Below are positions 41,880-52,104 of a stretch of DNA of 64,000 bases, piece by piece (position 1 is the first letter of the stretch; every line of letters begins with the position of its first letter). The notes under the pieces were generated by a model. That model did no database searches. It had not been told where the DNA came from and saw nothing but the letters and a program-made list of their open reading frames with translations. Both the position numbers and the translations under genes were made by a program. This DNA comes from Thioalkalivibrio sp. ALJ16 (lineage in GTDB: Bacteria; Pseudomonadota; Gammaproteobacteria; Ectothiorhodospirales; Ectothiorhodospiraceae). The DNA lies in the NCBI RefSeq assembly GCF_000377345.1, contig NZ_KB898044.1:1-64000 (forward strand), in the 5' to 3' direction.

Positions 41880-42209
41880 GTTTGTCTCTCCAAACAACGT
41901 GTTGAAATCGTGGTACCGCGACCGCACAACGAAAGCGCAGCCGGCACGCGAAGGCCCGCGGCGTCCGCGCGGAGCCCCATCTGGGCGAGCTGTAAAATCC
42001 GATAGAATTCCCGAACACGCTAATAAGGTCAAGTAGATTGGTGCCTTAAGACCGAGCATTGCACTCGGACTCGAACCCGCCGAAACCTTATAAGCGTCTG
42101 ATTAAAAAAGGGGTTGTGATAGCTCCGAAAGATGCCCCGAAAGGGCACAGCCTGCACCGCAATGAGCCATCGACCGGCACGCTGTTCCGTGCCACCGGCC
42201 GGGCAAGGC
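41880..42209 (-). promoter_or_regulatory. petABC upstream region with a candidate promoter
   Basis: This 330-bp stretch between petA and the Nif3-like gene has no coding sequence I can support. On the minus strand TTGACC (complement of 42027-42032) and AATTCT (complement of 42004-42009) are 17 bp apart, about 125 bp upstream of petA. The region is more AT-rich than its neighbours. No operator could be named. Confidence 0.45.
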
Positions 42210-42959
42210 TCAAGCGGGGTTGTCGATATCGATGAACTGGTGTTCGAGGCCGAAGCGCTCGGCGCACCAGCGCCCCAGGGCTTGCGCGCCGTAACGCTCG
42301 GTCGCGTGGTGGCCGGCGGCGATGTAGTGCACGCCCAGCTCGCGCGCCTCGTGGGTCGTCTGCTCGGAGATCTCGCCACTGAGATAGGCATCCACTCCCT
42401 GGGCGGCGGCCGCGGTCAGTAGCGACTGGGCGCCACCGGTGCACCAGGCAATGCGGCGGATCGGGTGGTCCCCCGCCTCCACGCACAGCGCCTCGCGACC
42501 CAGAACCTGGCTGACCTGCGCCTGCAGGTCGCCGGCCGTCAGCGGCCGGGCCGGGAACCCGATCTGCCCGACCCCGTCCTCGCGCAGCGGACCCTCCACC
42601 GTGAAGCCCAGACGTTCGGCCAGCTGGGCGTTGTTCCCCAGCACCGGGTGCGCATCCAGCGGCAGGTGGTAGGCCACCAGATTGATGTCGTGCGCCAGCA
42701 GCTGGCGCACGCGCTCGCGCTTCATGCCGGTGATCACCTGCGGCTCGCCCTTCCAGAAGTAGCCGTGATGGACCAGGATCATATCGGCGTCGGCCTCCAC
42801 CGCAGCCTCCACCAGGGCCCGCGAAGCGGTCACCCCGCTGACGATCCGGTGGATATCCCGGCGCCCCTCCACCTGCAGACCGTTCGGGCAGTAGTCACGG
42901 AACGCCTCCGGCTGCAGCTCGGCGTTCATTGCCTGCATCAGTTCATCGCGATCGACCAC
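42210..42959 (-). CDS. Nif3-like dinuclear metal centre protein (YbgI family)
   Basis: Member of the NIF3/YbgI/GTP-cyclohydrolase-I-type-2 family; ring-shaped hexamers with a di-metal site and no settled biochemical role. The 249-aa protein shows DYCPNGLQVEGR, ILVHHGYFWKG (metal-binding His pair), AYHLPLDAHP and the C-terminal YIAAGHHATERYG metal block. It diverges from the AlgW-like protease gene with 44 bp between starts, an arrangement also found in Pseudomonas. Confidence 0.94.
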   Translation of the reverse strand: MVDRDELMQAMNAELQPEAFRDYCPNGLQVEGRRDIHRIVSGVTASRALVEAAVEADADMILVHHGYFWKGEPQVITGMKRERVRQLLAHDINLVAYHLPLDAHPVLGNNAQLAERLGFTVEGPLREDGVGQIGFPARPLTAGDLQAQVSQVLGREALCVEAGDHPIRRIAWCTGGAQSLLTAAAAQGVDAYLSGEISEQTTHEARELGVHYIAAGHHATERYGAQALGRWCAERFGLEHQFIDIDNPA

Positions 42960-43003
42960 GGCTGAAGCCCCCTGTTTGATCCATGATTCGGTATATTCGG
43001 CAT

Positions 43004-44128
<1,125 letters not shown>

Positions 44129-44139
44129 GGGTACGAACG

Positions 44140-44164
44140 CCCCGGCCCCCTCGGAGGCCCGGGG
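44140..44164. terminator. Putative bidirectional terminator between algW and copD
   Basis: CCCCGG and CCGGGG flank a GC-rich centre that can also pair (CCTC/GAGG). It lies between the stops of two convergent genes. There is no T-run, so termination strength is unclear. Confidence 0.4.
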
Positions 44165-44187
44165 CCGGATTCCATAGGCGGGGGTCT

Positions 44188-45096
44188 TTACCCGTTGGCC
44201 GGGGAACTGATCGTGGTCAGCACGGCAGTCACCAGCAGCACCAGCCCCACCAGCCCGATCTCGAGCGCAATACTGCGCCGCAGCCGCTCTGGGGCCCGGG
44301 GATCGCCGCGCTCTAGGGCCGGCACCAGACGCCACTTGTTGGATGCCGCCAGCAGCAGGAGCAGGGCCACGATCAGCAGCTTGCCGATCAGGAACTGTCC
44401 GTAGCTGGTGGTCAGCAGTGGCGTGACCCCGCCAAGCAGCAACGCAGCCAGGACGATGCCCGCCAGCACCAGCAGACCGACGCCGAAGACCGCCACCCGG
44501 CCGAAACGTTCCAGGGTCCGAATGGCATCCGACCCGCCGGGCGGGTGGCCCGCCAGCCGATACAGCGGCCACAGCGAGCCGACCCAGAACGCGGCCGCCA
44601 GCAGATGAACCACCAGCAGGCCACCCAGCAGCCACCGGGGTTCGTTGACCGTATGTCCGACCTGCACGAAGGCCAGCATGACCAGCAATACGCCGGCAAG
44701 GCTCAGGCCGTACCCCAGCCCCCACAGGCGCCGGGCATCCAGCAGGATCGCCTGCACCAGCAGCAGCCCCGTCACCGCCAGCAGCAGCCGCGTACCCTGG
44801 GCGCCCTCGAACACGATGCCGAGCAGCATCGGGTCAAAGGCGGCGGAACTATTGCCACCCCCAAGGTATCCGGCCTGCAGCGGCCACTGGACCAGGGCCA
44901 GCACGATCGCGACCCAGGCCGCGACCGCACCCATGCGGCTGGCCGCCCGGCGATCCGGATCGGGCAGATCCGGAAACGCCAGACGAAACAGCACCGCCCC
45001 GGCCGCCAGCAGGGCACCGGCATAGAACCCGGCCGCCACCAGCATCATGGCGACCGTCCAGGCATCCAAACCGGTCAGCGCGGACAGCCAGGCCAC
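44188..45096 (-). CDS. copD: Copper resistance membrane protein CopD
   Basis: Polytopic inner-membrane protein thought to move copper into the cytoplasm together with CopC. The 302-aa protein has about eight hydrophobic segments and conserved polar positions such as HTVNEPRW, VHLLAAAFWVGSLWPL and TSYGQFLIGKLLIV. The last two are typical of the CopD domain. It lies 3 bp after copC and is the last gene of the copper operon. Confidence 0.93.
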   Translation of the reverse strand: MAWLSALTGLDAWTVAMMLVAAGFYAGALLAAGAVLFRLAFPDLPDPDRRAASRMGAVAAWVAIVLALVQWPLQAGYLGGGNSSAAFDPMLLGIVFEGAQGTRLLLAVTGLLLVQAILLDARRLWGLGYGLSLAGVLLVMLAFVQVGHTVNEPRWLLGGLLVVHLLAAAFWVGSLWPLYRLAGHPPGGSDAIRTLERFGRVAVFGVGLLVLAGIVLAALLLGGVTPLLTTSYGQFLIGKLLIVALLLLLAASNKWRLVPALERGDPRAPERLRRSIALEIGLVGLVLLVTAVLTTISSPANG

Positions 45097-45099
45097 GGC

Positions 45100-45468
45100 C
45101 TAGTTCTCCACCGTGAAGCGGAAGGTCCCGGACATCATGTGGCCGTCACGGGCCAGACCGCGCCAGCGCACCTCGTAGCGGCCCGGCTCCAGATCACCGG
45201 CCGGACGCACGTGGTACTCCTCGGTCGGATCGTTGCCGGGCTGGTCCGCCAGGGAAACACGGCCGCGCGGGCCGATCACGTCGAACTGGGTGATGCGCAT
45301 CGCGCCATCGAAGTGAATCCCGATCTCCTCCGGGGTGCCCTGCACCGTGGAGCCGTCCTCCGGGACGCTCCCCATCTCGCCTTCGTGGGCCAGCAGGGGG
45401 GCGGAGAAGACAAGCAGCAGGGCTGCAAGGGCGGAACGCAGGGTATTGCGGGTAACAATCGTCATCAT
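45100..45468 (-). CDS. copC: Periplasmic copper-binding protein CopC
   Basis: Small beta-barrel copper carrier. The 122-aa protein has a signal peptide ending at LLAHEGEM, so His at the mature N terminus is available for Cu(II), as in CopC. The GMRITQFDVIGPRG-like core and the C-terminal DGHMMSGTFRFTVEN block carry the other usual ligands (Asp/His). AGAGG lies 5 nt before the ATG. The gap to the multicopper oxidase gene (45469-45574) shows nothing further. Confidence 0.93.
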   Translation of the reverse strand: MMTIVTRNTLRSALAALLLVFSAPLLAHEGEMGSVPEDGSTVQGTPEEIGIHFDGAMRITQFDVIGPRGRVSLADQPGNDPTEEYHVRPAGDLEPGRYEVRWRGLARDGHMMSGTFRFTVEN

Positions 45469-45574
45469 GTAATCCTCTAGTTGCTCAAGTGCAGTCGTGT
45501 CGTATCAGATTCCGCCGGCCGCAGGCCACCGGGGGCCGCCTTGCGGCGGTCCCGGCACCTGCATCCGTGGACGC

Positions 45575-46999
45575 TTAGTGGTTGTGGCCTCCGTGGCCGT
45601 TGTGTCCTCCATGCCCCCCATGACCTCCATGCCCGCCATGGGCATCCCGGCTGGGGGTCGGGAGCCCGTCGGAATCCGCACCCGCGACCTTGCCGCGGCG
45701 TACCGGACTACCAAAGTCAGGGTCGCTGCTCACACGCCGGGCGACCTCCCCGTCCGGGTGCCAGTACCAGCCCGGATCACGGAAATCCCCGGGCTCCAGG
45801 TCATCGCGCACCTTGATCAGGGTGAACATGCCGCCCATGCCGATGTTGCCGAACGGCCCCTGGCCCATGCCCATCGCCAGGGTGTTCTCCGGCCCGCGCA
45901 TGTGGCCACCATCGGTGTGGTCCTGGTGATCCGCCATGCCGTGCTCGCCCATGGCCATGTAGCCCGGGAGCAATGTACGGATCTCCTCCTCGAGGCCGGA
46001 CTGATCCACGCCCAAGGTATTGGCGATGCCGTGACCCATCGGGTTCATCGTGTGGTGGGTCATGTGGCAGTGGAACGCCCAGTCACCCGGCGGTGCCGTG
46101 AACTCGATATCGCGGGTCTGGCCGACCGCGACGATCTCGGTGACCTCCTTGCGCCACTGATTGCGCGGCCAGCGCCCGCCATCGGAGCCGGTCACCTCGA
46201 ACGTCACCCCGTGCACATGCATCGGGTGGTTCCACATCGACAGGTTGCCCATGCGGATGCGCACCCGCTCGCCGGTCTTCGCCACCAGCGAGTCGATGGC
46301 CGGGAACACCTTGGAGTTCATCGACCACAGGTCGAAGTCCACCATGATCGACGGGTCCGGCGTACGCGTGCCCGGGTGCAGGCCCCAGTTGTGCAGCAGG
46401 ATCGCGTAGTCGCGGTCCACCGGCTCGATCTCGCCGTCCTTCGGATGGATGATGAACATCCCCATCATCCCCATCGCCATCTGCACCATCTCGTCGGCAT
46501 GCGGGTGGTACATGTGCGTGCCGTGCTGGTTCAGTTCGAACTCGTAGACGAAGGTCTCGCCCGGATGGATCGGCGGCTGGGTCACGCCCTTCACCCCGTC
46601 CATGCCCGAGGGCAGATGGATGCCGTGCCAGTGCACCGAGGTGTATTCCGGCAGGCGGTTGGTCACGTAGATACGGACACGGTCGCCCTCCACCGCCTCG
46701 ATGGTCGGCCCCGGCGTGGTGCCGTTGTAGCCCCAGCACTTGGCCACCGAACCGGGCGCGAACTCGTGCTCGATCTCTTCGGCGACCAGGTGGAACTCCT
46801 TCACGCCGTTGTTCATTTCATACGGCAGGGTCCAGCCGTTCGGCGTATGCACCGGCATGTAGCCTTGTTCGGTGCGTTCGCCGGGCGTGGCGTCGCCCTC
46901 GTTGTGGTGCTCGTGACCCGTTTCGGCCATTACCCGGGTCAGGGTGGTTGCCGGCAGCATTGCCGCGCCGGCGGCCAGCAAGAAGTTACGCCGTTTCAT
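45575..46999 (-). CDS. Tat-exported multicopper oxidase with His-rich C-terminal tail
   Basis: Predicted periplasmic cuprous oxidase or copper-tolerance oxidase. The 474-aa protein has an N-terminal twin-arginine signal (KRRNFLLAAGAAM). Copper-site motifs are HWH 123-125, HPH 165-167, HPMHVH 258-263, HCH 310-312 with H316, and a likely axial Met321. A methionine/glycine-rich segment (about 345-400) and a terminal HGG-repeat tail of 21 residues follow. Its ATG overlaps the stop of the TolC-like gene (TGATG). It is shorter than CueO/CopA; substrate specificity cannot be read from sequence. Confidence 0.92.
   Translation of the reverse strand: MKRRNFLLAAGAAMLPATTLTRVMAETGHEHHNEGDATPGERTEQGYMPVHTPNGWTLPYEMNNGVKEFHLVAEEIEHEFAPGSVAKCWGYNGTTPGPTIEAVEGDRVRIYVTNRLPEYTSVHWHGIHLPSGMDGVKGVTQPPIHPGETFVYEFELNQHGTHMYHPHADEMVQMAMGMMGMFIIHPKDGEIEPVDRDYAILLHNWGLHPGTRTPDPSIMVDFDLWSMNSKVFPAIDSLVAKTGERVRIRMGNLSMWNHPMHVHGVTFEVTGSDGGRWPRNQWRKEVTEIVAVGQTRDIEFTAPPGDWAFHCHMTHHTMNPMGHGIANTLGVDQSGLEEEIRTLLPGYMAMGEHGMADHQDHTDGGHMRGPENTLAMGMGQGPFGNIGMGGMFTLIKVRDDLEPGDFRDPGWYWHPDGEVARRVSSDPDFGSPVRRGKVAGADSDGLPTPSRDAHGGHGGHGGHGGHNGHGGHNH
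45578..45640 (-). repeat. His-Gly repeat tail of the multicopper oxidase
   Basis: The last 21 codons encode repeats of H-G-G with H-N variants. At DNA level this is a 9-bp-type tandem low-complexity tract. Such tails usually bind Cu or Ni. The neighbouring TolC-like gene has a similar tail. Confidence 0.85.
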
Positions 47000-48489
47000 C
47001 AGTGATGCCCTCCGTGACCGTGGTCACCGTGATCGCCATGGTCATGATCCCCGTGGTCTCCGTGGTCTCCGTGGCCGCCGTGACCGCCGTGACCGCCATG
47101 GTCCCCGTGATCCATCGCGGACGGGTCATGCTCGAGTGCGTCGGTTTCAAGATAGCCCTCGTCACCCGGCGCCCCGCCCGGCAACTCACCAGCCACCGTA
47201 AAGGCCAGGTCCACCCGGGCCCGCCAGTACTCGCCCAGTGCGGCCACCGCGCGCTGCCAGTCGGCCAGCTCTTCCTGCTTGGTCACCAGCAGGTCGAAGA
47301 CATCGTCGAACATGAAGTTCACGCGCTCCTGCACGCGTTCCAGCTCGATCTCCCGGGCCGGCAGCAGTTCGTAGCGCTTGGTGCCGAACTTGTCGCGGTG
47401 ATGAGCCAGCCGCACGAAGTGCTGGTGCACATCGGCAGTGACCGCCTGCTCCAGCCGGGCCCGGCGGGCCTCGCCGTCCGAAAGCCGCGCCTCGGCGCGG
47501 GCGATGCCGGCCTGGTTCTGGCTGAAGATCGGCAGGGTGAAGGAGATGCCACCGCCCCACAGGCGGGTGCCGTCGCTCTCGCGCTCGAACTCGATACCGG
47601 GCTCGATATCGCCCAGCCAGCGATAGCGGCGCACCAGGGCCACGCCCTCGGTCAGCCCCTCCAGGGCGTGATCCAGGGCGCGCAGGTCCAGACGCTGCTC
47701 CAGCGCCTGCTCGACCAGGGCATCGCGATCGTCCACACCGGCCAGCGGCAGCGGCAGCTTGCCGGGGACCTCCCAGCCATCCACCTGGCCGGGCAGCCCC
47801 ATCAGGTGGGCCAGGCGCAGACGGGTCTCGCGCTCGCGCTGCCGCGCATCCTCGAGCTTCAGCCGGGCCTCGGCCGCGCGGATGCGCAGCTGTGCCCGCT
47901 TCAGGTCGGTGATGTTGCCGGCGTCGTAGAAGCGCTCGCCCAGCAGCGAACCGAGATCCGCGGCACGGGTCTCCAGCGCCTGCACCTGGACCCGCTGGCG
48001 CGCGGCCACTGCGTCATACCAGGCACGCTCGGTGTCCGAGGCCAGGGCCACCATGCCTTCGGCCAGCTGCAGACGGGTGGACTCCCAGTGGGATTCGGCA
48101 ATGTCCTGACGCGCACTGCGCATCAGCAGGCCGGAAATCCCCCAGGCCAGGCCAACCCCCGTCTCGTTGCCGCCACCGCCTTCGGGGCGCATCACCGACA
48201 GCGACAGGGAGGGGTTGGAGAACTGGGCGGCCTCGACCACATCGGCGGCCGTCAGATCCAGCTTGGCGTAGGCCTGCTGCATGCGCGGGTTGCGCCACAG
48301 GGCCTGATGAATGGCCTCCTCGAGCGTCAGCTCGCCAGAGGGCCGGGGCATCTCCGACTCGGGCAGGTCGATCCCCTGCACCGAGATGTCCTCCGCCAGT
48401 TCGGAGCGGTCCAGCTCGGGCGCGGTGACCGCGCAACCGGCGAGGAACAGCACCGAAACGACGGGGAGCAGCAATCGAGTTGCTCGCAT
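46999..48489 (-). CDS. TolC-like outer-membrane efflux lipoprotein with Asp-His-Gly tail
   Basis: Predicted outer-membrane factor of the TolC/CusC class. The 496-aa product starts at ATG 48489 with AGGAG 9 nt upstream and has lipobox LAGC (Cys19). It contains two tandem OEP-type helical repeats (about 60-260 and 270-450) with long coiled-coil stretches such as RIRAAEARLKLEDARQRERE. The last ~37 residues are a D-H-G/H-G-G repeat. No CusB or CusA partner is encoded nearby, so it either works with a pump elsewhere or has another role in this copper operon. Confidence 0.9.
   Translation of the reverse strand: MRATRLLLPVVSVLFLAGCAVTAPELDRSELAEDISVQGIDLPESEMPRPSGELTLEEAIHQALWRNPRMQQAYAKLDLTAADVVEAAQFSNPSLSLSVMRPEGGGGNETGVGLAWGISGLLMRSARQDIAESHWESTRLQLAEGMVALASDTERAWYDAVAARQRVQVQALETRAADLGSLLGERFYDAGNITDLKRAQLRIRAAEARLKLEDARQRERETRLRLAHLMGLPGQVDGWEVPGKLPLPLAGVDDRDALVEQALEQRLDLRALDHALEGLTEGVALVRRYRWLGDIEPGIEFERESDGTRLWGGGISFTLPIFSQNQAGIARAEARLSDGEARRARLEQAVTADVHQHFVRLAHHRDKFGTKRYELLPAREIELERVQERVNFMFDDVFDLLVTKQEELADWQRAVAALGEYWRARVDLAFTVAGELPGGAPGDEGYLETDALEHDPSAMDHGDHGGHGGHGGHGDHGDHGDHDHGDHGDHGHGGHH
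47002..47112 (-). repeat. Asp-His-Gly repeat tail of the TolC-like lipoprotein
   Basis: About 37 codons encode alternating DHG and HGG units, producing a tandem low-complexity DNA tract of CCGTG/CCATG-rich units. It lies immediately before the multicopper oxidase start. It is coding repeat, not a CRISPR or structural DNA repeat. Confidence 0.85.
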
Positions 48490-48620
48490 CGTGAAAATCT
48501 CCTTGATCGGACTTCGATTCCGCATCCCGCGCGAACACGCGACACGGCCTTGCCGTCCGTCCGTGCCGGGTGGAACCCGGACGTGCGGACAGTCCCGGCG
48601 CTCGGGCCGGTAGAGTCAGA

Positions 48621-49103
48621 TCAGGAGAGGATCGGGGGTCGGTACAACGCGGCCGCAGGCGGACCGCTCTGGAAGGAATACAGGTTCATGGCCTGCGTGA
48701 CCGGGGTCAGCAGGTGCATCCCGGTGATGGACGGCATGCCCTGGCAGTGGCTGCAGGCCGAGCAACTCGCCATACAGGCGGCGTCCACGCAATCCACGTG
48801 CACGATCACCCCGCTGGCGGCAGAGGAATCCGAAGTCTCGTGGGCGTGGTCGCCGCCATATCGGGTATCGGCATGATCGTCATGCGCACGGTGATCATGG
48901 TCGTCGCCGTGCGCGTGATCATGTGAGTGGTCATGGGCCGCGTGTTCCGCAGGCTTGTCGCCCTTCGATTGGGCCCCGTGCATCGCATGCTCGGCGTGAC
49001 CGCCTTCCACGCTCGCGACGGCCGCAAGCGCCGGCAGGCCGGCAATCGCCAGCACCAGCATCCAGCACAGCAGTCGATGGAAGGCCCGTTTCACGTCGGT
49101 CAA
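48621..49103 (-). CDS. Secreted His/Cys-rich protein of the copper operon
   Basis: No family firmly recognised. The 160-aa product has a signal peptide (about 1-30), a His/Asp-rich middle (residues ~35-90, dense HDH/DHAH repeats) and a Cys cluster near 105-120 (C-x5-C-x3-C-x2-C-x2-C). A hydrophobic, proline-ending C terminus follows. It is the first gene of the copper operon, recalling CopL/DUF2946-like leader proteins of other bacteria, which bind metal and influence copper genes. A metal-buffer or metal-sensing role is inference from composition and context. Confidence 0.75.
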   Translation of the reverse strand: MTDVKRAFHRLLCWMLVLAIAGLPALAAVASVEGGHAEHAMHGAQSKGDKPAEHAAHDHSHDHAHGDDHDHRAHDDHADTRYGGDHAHETSDSSAASGVIVHVDCVDAACMASCSACSHCQGMPSITGMHLLTPVTQAMNLYSFQSGPPAAALYRPPILS

Positions 49104-49185
49104 ATCCTCATCTCAAGAGGCATCACCCCGATAACCCGCCGATACGCTATCACAGCCCGCACGCATCAGCGCACCCTTGTGGGCT

Positions 49186-49265
49186 TGTGGGAGCGTGCCT
49201 GCACGCGAATGCTCCTGCCCGCATCTGGCTTTGGCAGGGGCTTCGCGGGCAAGCCCGCTCCCACA
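49186..49265. repeat. REPIN-like pair of inverted REP palindromes
   Basis: Two REP-type units face each other over 80 bp. TGTGGGAGCG at 49186-49195 is mirrored by CGCTCCCACA at 49256-49265. Each unit holds its own perfect hairpin: GCGTGC-CT-GCACGC at 49193-49206 and GCGGGC-AA-GCCCGC at 49245-49258. The core resembles the Pseudomonas REP sequence (TTCGCGGGCAAGCCCGCTCC). It lies between the 3' end of pepN and the copper operon. No RAYT transposase gene is in the window. Confidence 0.8.
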
Positions 49266-49300
49266 CACATTCCCGTCGCCCCATCGGCTAAGGGGCTGGC

Positions 49301-51940
49301 CTACTCCGCCAGCGCGCGCTCGATCACGTCGCGCAGGTCGCGTGACAGTTCGAGCGCGGCGAGGCGCTCGAGTTCCGCGCGCATCTGTTCGCCGCGGGCG
49401 CTGTCCACCTTCTGCCAGCGCGTCAGCGGCTGGGCCAGGCGGGCGGCGGTCTGCGGGTTCATCGCGTCCAGCTTCTCGACGAAGCCGCCCACGCGGCGGT
49501 AGCCCGCGCCGTCCTCCTGGTGGAAGTGGCGTTCGTTGCGCGCCATGAACGGCCCCAGCACCGCGCGCACCCGGTTCGGGTTGGTCCAGCGGAAGCCTGG
49601 ATGCTCCAGCAACGCCTCCAGGCGCTCGAAGCCGCCCGGGACCTGACTGCCGGCCTGCAGGCCGAAGTACTTGTCCAGCACCAGCGGGTCGTCCCGGTAG
49701 CGCTGCTCGAAGTCCGTCAGCAGCACCTCGCGGGCCTCGTGATCGAGCTCGTTCACCGCGTTCAGCGCGCCCATGCGCATGGTCATGCTGCGCGCCTTCT
49801 GGTACTGCGCCAGGGCCTCGGGCACCGCGGCCTGGTCGCCAGCGGCCACACGCAGCGCCAGCAGGCGGTTGCGCAGCTGGCGTAGACCCATTGCCTCGGC
49901 GGTGAAGGCGCCGTTGTCGACGTCGTCCAGCTTCGGCTGGATCTGCTGCATCGCACCCGCCAGCGGGGCATAGAGACGCTTCTCCAGGTCGTCGCGCTCC
50001 ATGCGCAGCCGCACCGGGTCGACGCGCTCGAACAGCTCGGCCAGCTCGCGCGTGGGCGGCAGCTGCAGGATGGTCGCCAGCAGCACCGGCTCGATCGCCG
50101 GGTCCTCGATCAGGGCATGCAGGGCGCGCTCAGTGGCAGCCTCCAGCGCGGAGTCAGCAGCGTCATGTTCGATACGGGCGCGGATCGCGCGGCGGAACAG
50201 GGTCTGCGCGGCCTCCCAGCGGGAGAAGGCATCGTCGTCATGCGCGAGCAGGTGGGCCAGTTCATCCACGCCCTGGTTGGCGTTCAGGATCACCGGGGCG
50301 GAGAAGCCGCGCAGCCAGGAGATCGCGACCGGCTCGGCGGACAGATCCTCGAAGCAGAAGGTGTGCTCGGCGGCGTCCAGCTCCAGCACCCATTCGTCGC
50401 ACTTGGCGGCGTCGCCCTCGCGGAGGGCCTGGATCCGCCGCCCCTGGGCATCGAGGAAGGCCATGCGCACCGGGATCACCACCGGATCCTTGTGGTCCTG
50501 CCCGGGCGTTGGCGGGATCTCCTGCGCGAGCGTGATGCGGGCGGGTCCACCGGGGCCGTCAAAGGCGGTACTCGCGGTCACATGCGGCGTGCCGGCCTGG
50601 GTGTACCAGCGCTTGAAACGGGAGAGATCGCGCCCGCTGGCCTCGGCCATCACCGCGACAAAGTCGTCCGTCGTCACCGCCTGGCCGTCGAAGCGCTCGA
50701 AATAGAGGTCCAGCCCGCGGCGGAAGGTCTCGCGCCCGATCAGGGTGCGCAGCATGCGGATCAGCTCCGCGCCCTTCTCGTAGACCGTCAGGGTGTAGAA
50801 GTTGTTGATCTCGGCGTAGTGGTCCGGGCGCACCGGGTGCGCCAGCGGGCCCGCATCCTCCGGGAACTGGAAGGCGCGCAGCATGGCGACATCGTCGATG
50901 CGCTTGACCCCGAACAGGGTGCAGTCGGTAGTGAACTCCTGGTCGCGGAAGACCGTGAGCCCCTCCTTCAGCGACAGCTGGAACCAGTCGCGGCAGGTCA
51001 CCCGGTTGCCGGACCAGTTGTGGAAATACTCGTGGGCGATCACCGACTCGATGGCGACAAAATCGCTGTCGGTGGCGGTGTCGGGTCTGGCCAGCACGTA
51101 CTTGGCGTTGAACAGGTTCAGCCCCTTGTTCTCCATCGCCCCCATGTTGAAGTCGTCCACCGCGACGATCATGTACACGTCCAGATCGTATTCGCGGCCG
51201 AAGGCCTCCTCGTCATAGCGCATCGCGCGCTTCAGCGAGGCCAGCGCGTGATCGCAGCGATCGGCGTTGTGCGCCTCGACATACAGCTCCAGCGCGACCT
51301 CGCGCCCGGACATCGTGGTGAACGTATCGCGCTGGCAGGCCAGATCCCCGGCGACCAGCGCAAACAGGTACGACGGCTTGGGGAACGGGTCCTCCCACAC
51401 CGCGTAGTGGCGCCCGCCGTCCAGCTCGCCGGCCTCCACGCGGTTGCCATTGGCCAGCAGCACCGGGTACTGCGCCCGGTCCGCCTCCAGGCGCACGCGG
51501 TAGGTGGTCAGCACATCCGGGCGGTCGGGGAAGAACGTGATACGACGAAAGCCCTCCGGCTCGCACTGGGTGCACAGATTGCCGCTGGAGGCATACAGGC
51601 CTTCCAGCGCGGTGTTCTGCTCCGGGTGGCAGCGGCTGACGATCTCCAGCCGCGCCGACTCCGGCAGGCCGTGCAGCAGCAGGCCCTCGCCATCCTGCTC
51701 CAGAAGGCCCTCGCCCGGCTCCGCGCCATCCACCGTCAGCGACACCAGCTCCACGCCATCGCCGTACAGCCGCAGCGCCCCGTTCGGCTCCGCCGCCTGC
51801 GGATTGCGCCGCACCGCCATGCGCGTGGTCACCTCGGTGGTCGCCGCGGCCAGATCGAAGTCCAGCTCCAGGCTCTCCACCACAAACGCCGGCGGCTGGT
51901 AATCGCTCAGATAAACCGCCTGGGGACTCGCATCACGCAT
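49301..51940 (-). CDS. pepN: Aminopeptidase N (M1 family, alanyl aminopeptidase)
   Basis: Cytoplasmic zinc aminopeptidase with broad specificity, finishing protein turnover. The 879-aa protein has the family length. It carries the exopeptidase motif GAMEN ([14 protein letters not shown]) and the zinc motif HEYFHNW followed by [16 protein letters not shown], which supplies the third ligand Glu 18 residues on. A long C-terminal alpha-helical domain is typical of gluzincins from Proteobacteria. ATG 51940 ([17 protein letters not shown]) has GGAG 6 nt upstream and is preferred over an ATG four codons earlier. Confidence 0.97.
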   Translation of the reverse strand: MRDASPQAVYLSDYQPPAFVVESLELDFDLAAATTEVTTRMAVRRNPQAAEPNGALRLYGDGVELVSLTVDGAEPGEGLLEQDGEGLLLHGLPESARLEIVSRCHPEQNTALEGLYASSGNLCTQCEPEGFRRITFFPDRPDVLTTYRVRLEADRAQYPVLLANGNRVEAGELDGGRHYAVWEDPFPKPSYLFALVAGDLACQRDTFTTMSGREVALELYVEAHNADRCDHALASLKRAMRYDEEAFGREYDLDVYMIVAVDDFNMGAMENKGLNLFNAKYVLARPDTATDSDFVAIESVIAHEYFHNWSGNRVTCRDWFQLSLKEGLTVFRDQEFTTDCTLFGVKRIDDVAMLRAFQFPEDAGPLAHPVRPDHYAEINNFYTLTVYEKGAELIRMLRTLIGRETFRRGLDLYFERFDGQAVTTDDFVAVMAEASGRDLSRFKRWYTQAGTPHVTASTAFDGPGGPARITLAQEIPPTPGQDHKDPVVIPVRMAFLDAQGRRIQALREGDAAKCDEWVLELDAAEHTFCFEDLSAEPVAISWLRGFSAPVILNANQGVDELAHLLAHDDDAFSRWEAAQTLFRRAIRARIEHDAADSALEAATERALHALIEDPAIEPVLLATILQLPPTRELAELFERVDPVRLRMERDDLEKRLYAPLAGAMQQIQPKLDDVDNGAFTAEAMGLRQLRNRLLALRVAAGDQAAVPEALAQYQKARSMTMRMGALNAVNELDHEAREVLLTDFEQRYRDDPLVLDKYFGLQAGSQVPGGFERLEALLEHPGFRWTNPNRVRAVLGPFMARNERHFHQEDGAGYRRVGGFVEKLDAMNPQTAARLAQPLTRWQKVDSARGEQMRAELERLAALELSRDLRDVIERALAE

Positions 51941-52104
51941 TCGAAACTCCAAATCAAAGGCATTGCAGAAGATTTAACACGCCACCACAGCCCCGGCCCC
52001 AAACCCGGACCATGACACTGTCATTGCCAGCGCGGCTCCGACTCCTCGCCGTAATGACGGCCCGGAGACTGGCACCACACCACCAATCCGTTAGCATACC
52101 GCGC

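Noticed and set aside
47002-47112. Tandem DNA repeat resembling a short repeat array
   Set aside because: It is in frame and encodes the His-rich tail of the TolC-like lipoprotein; there are no spacers, so it is not a CRISPR array.
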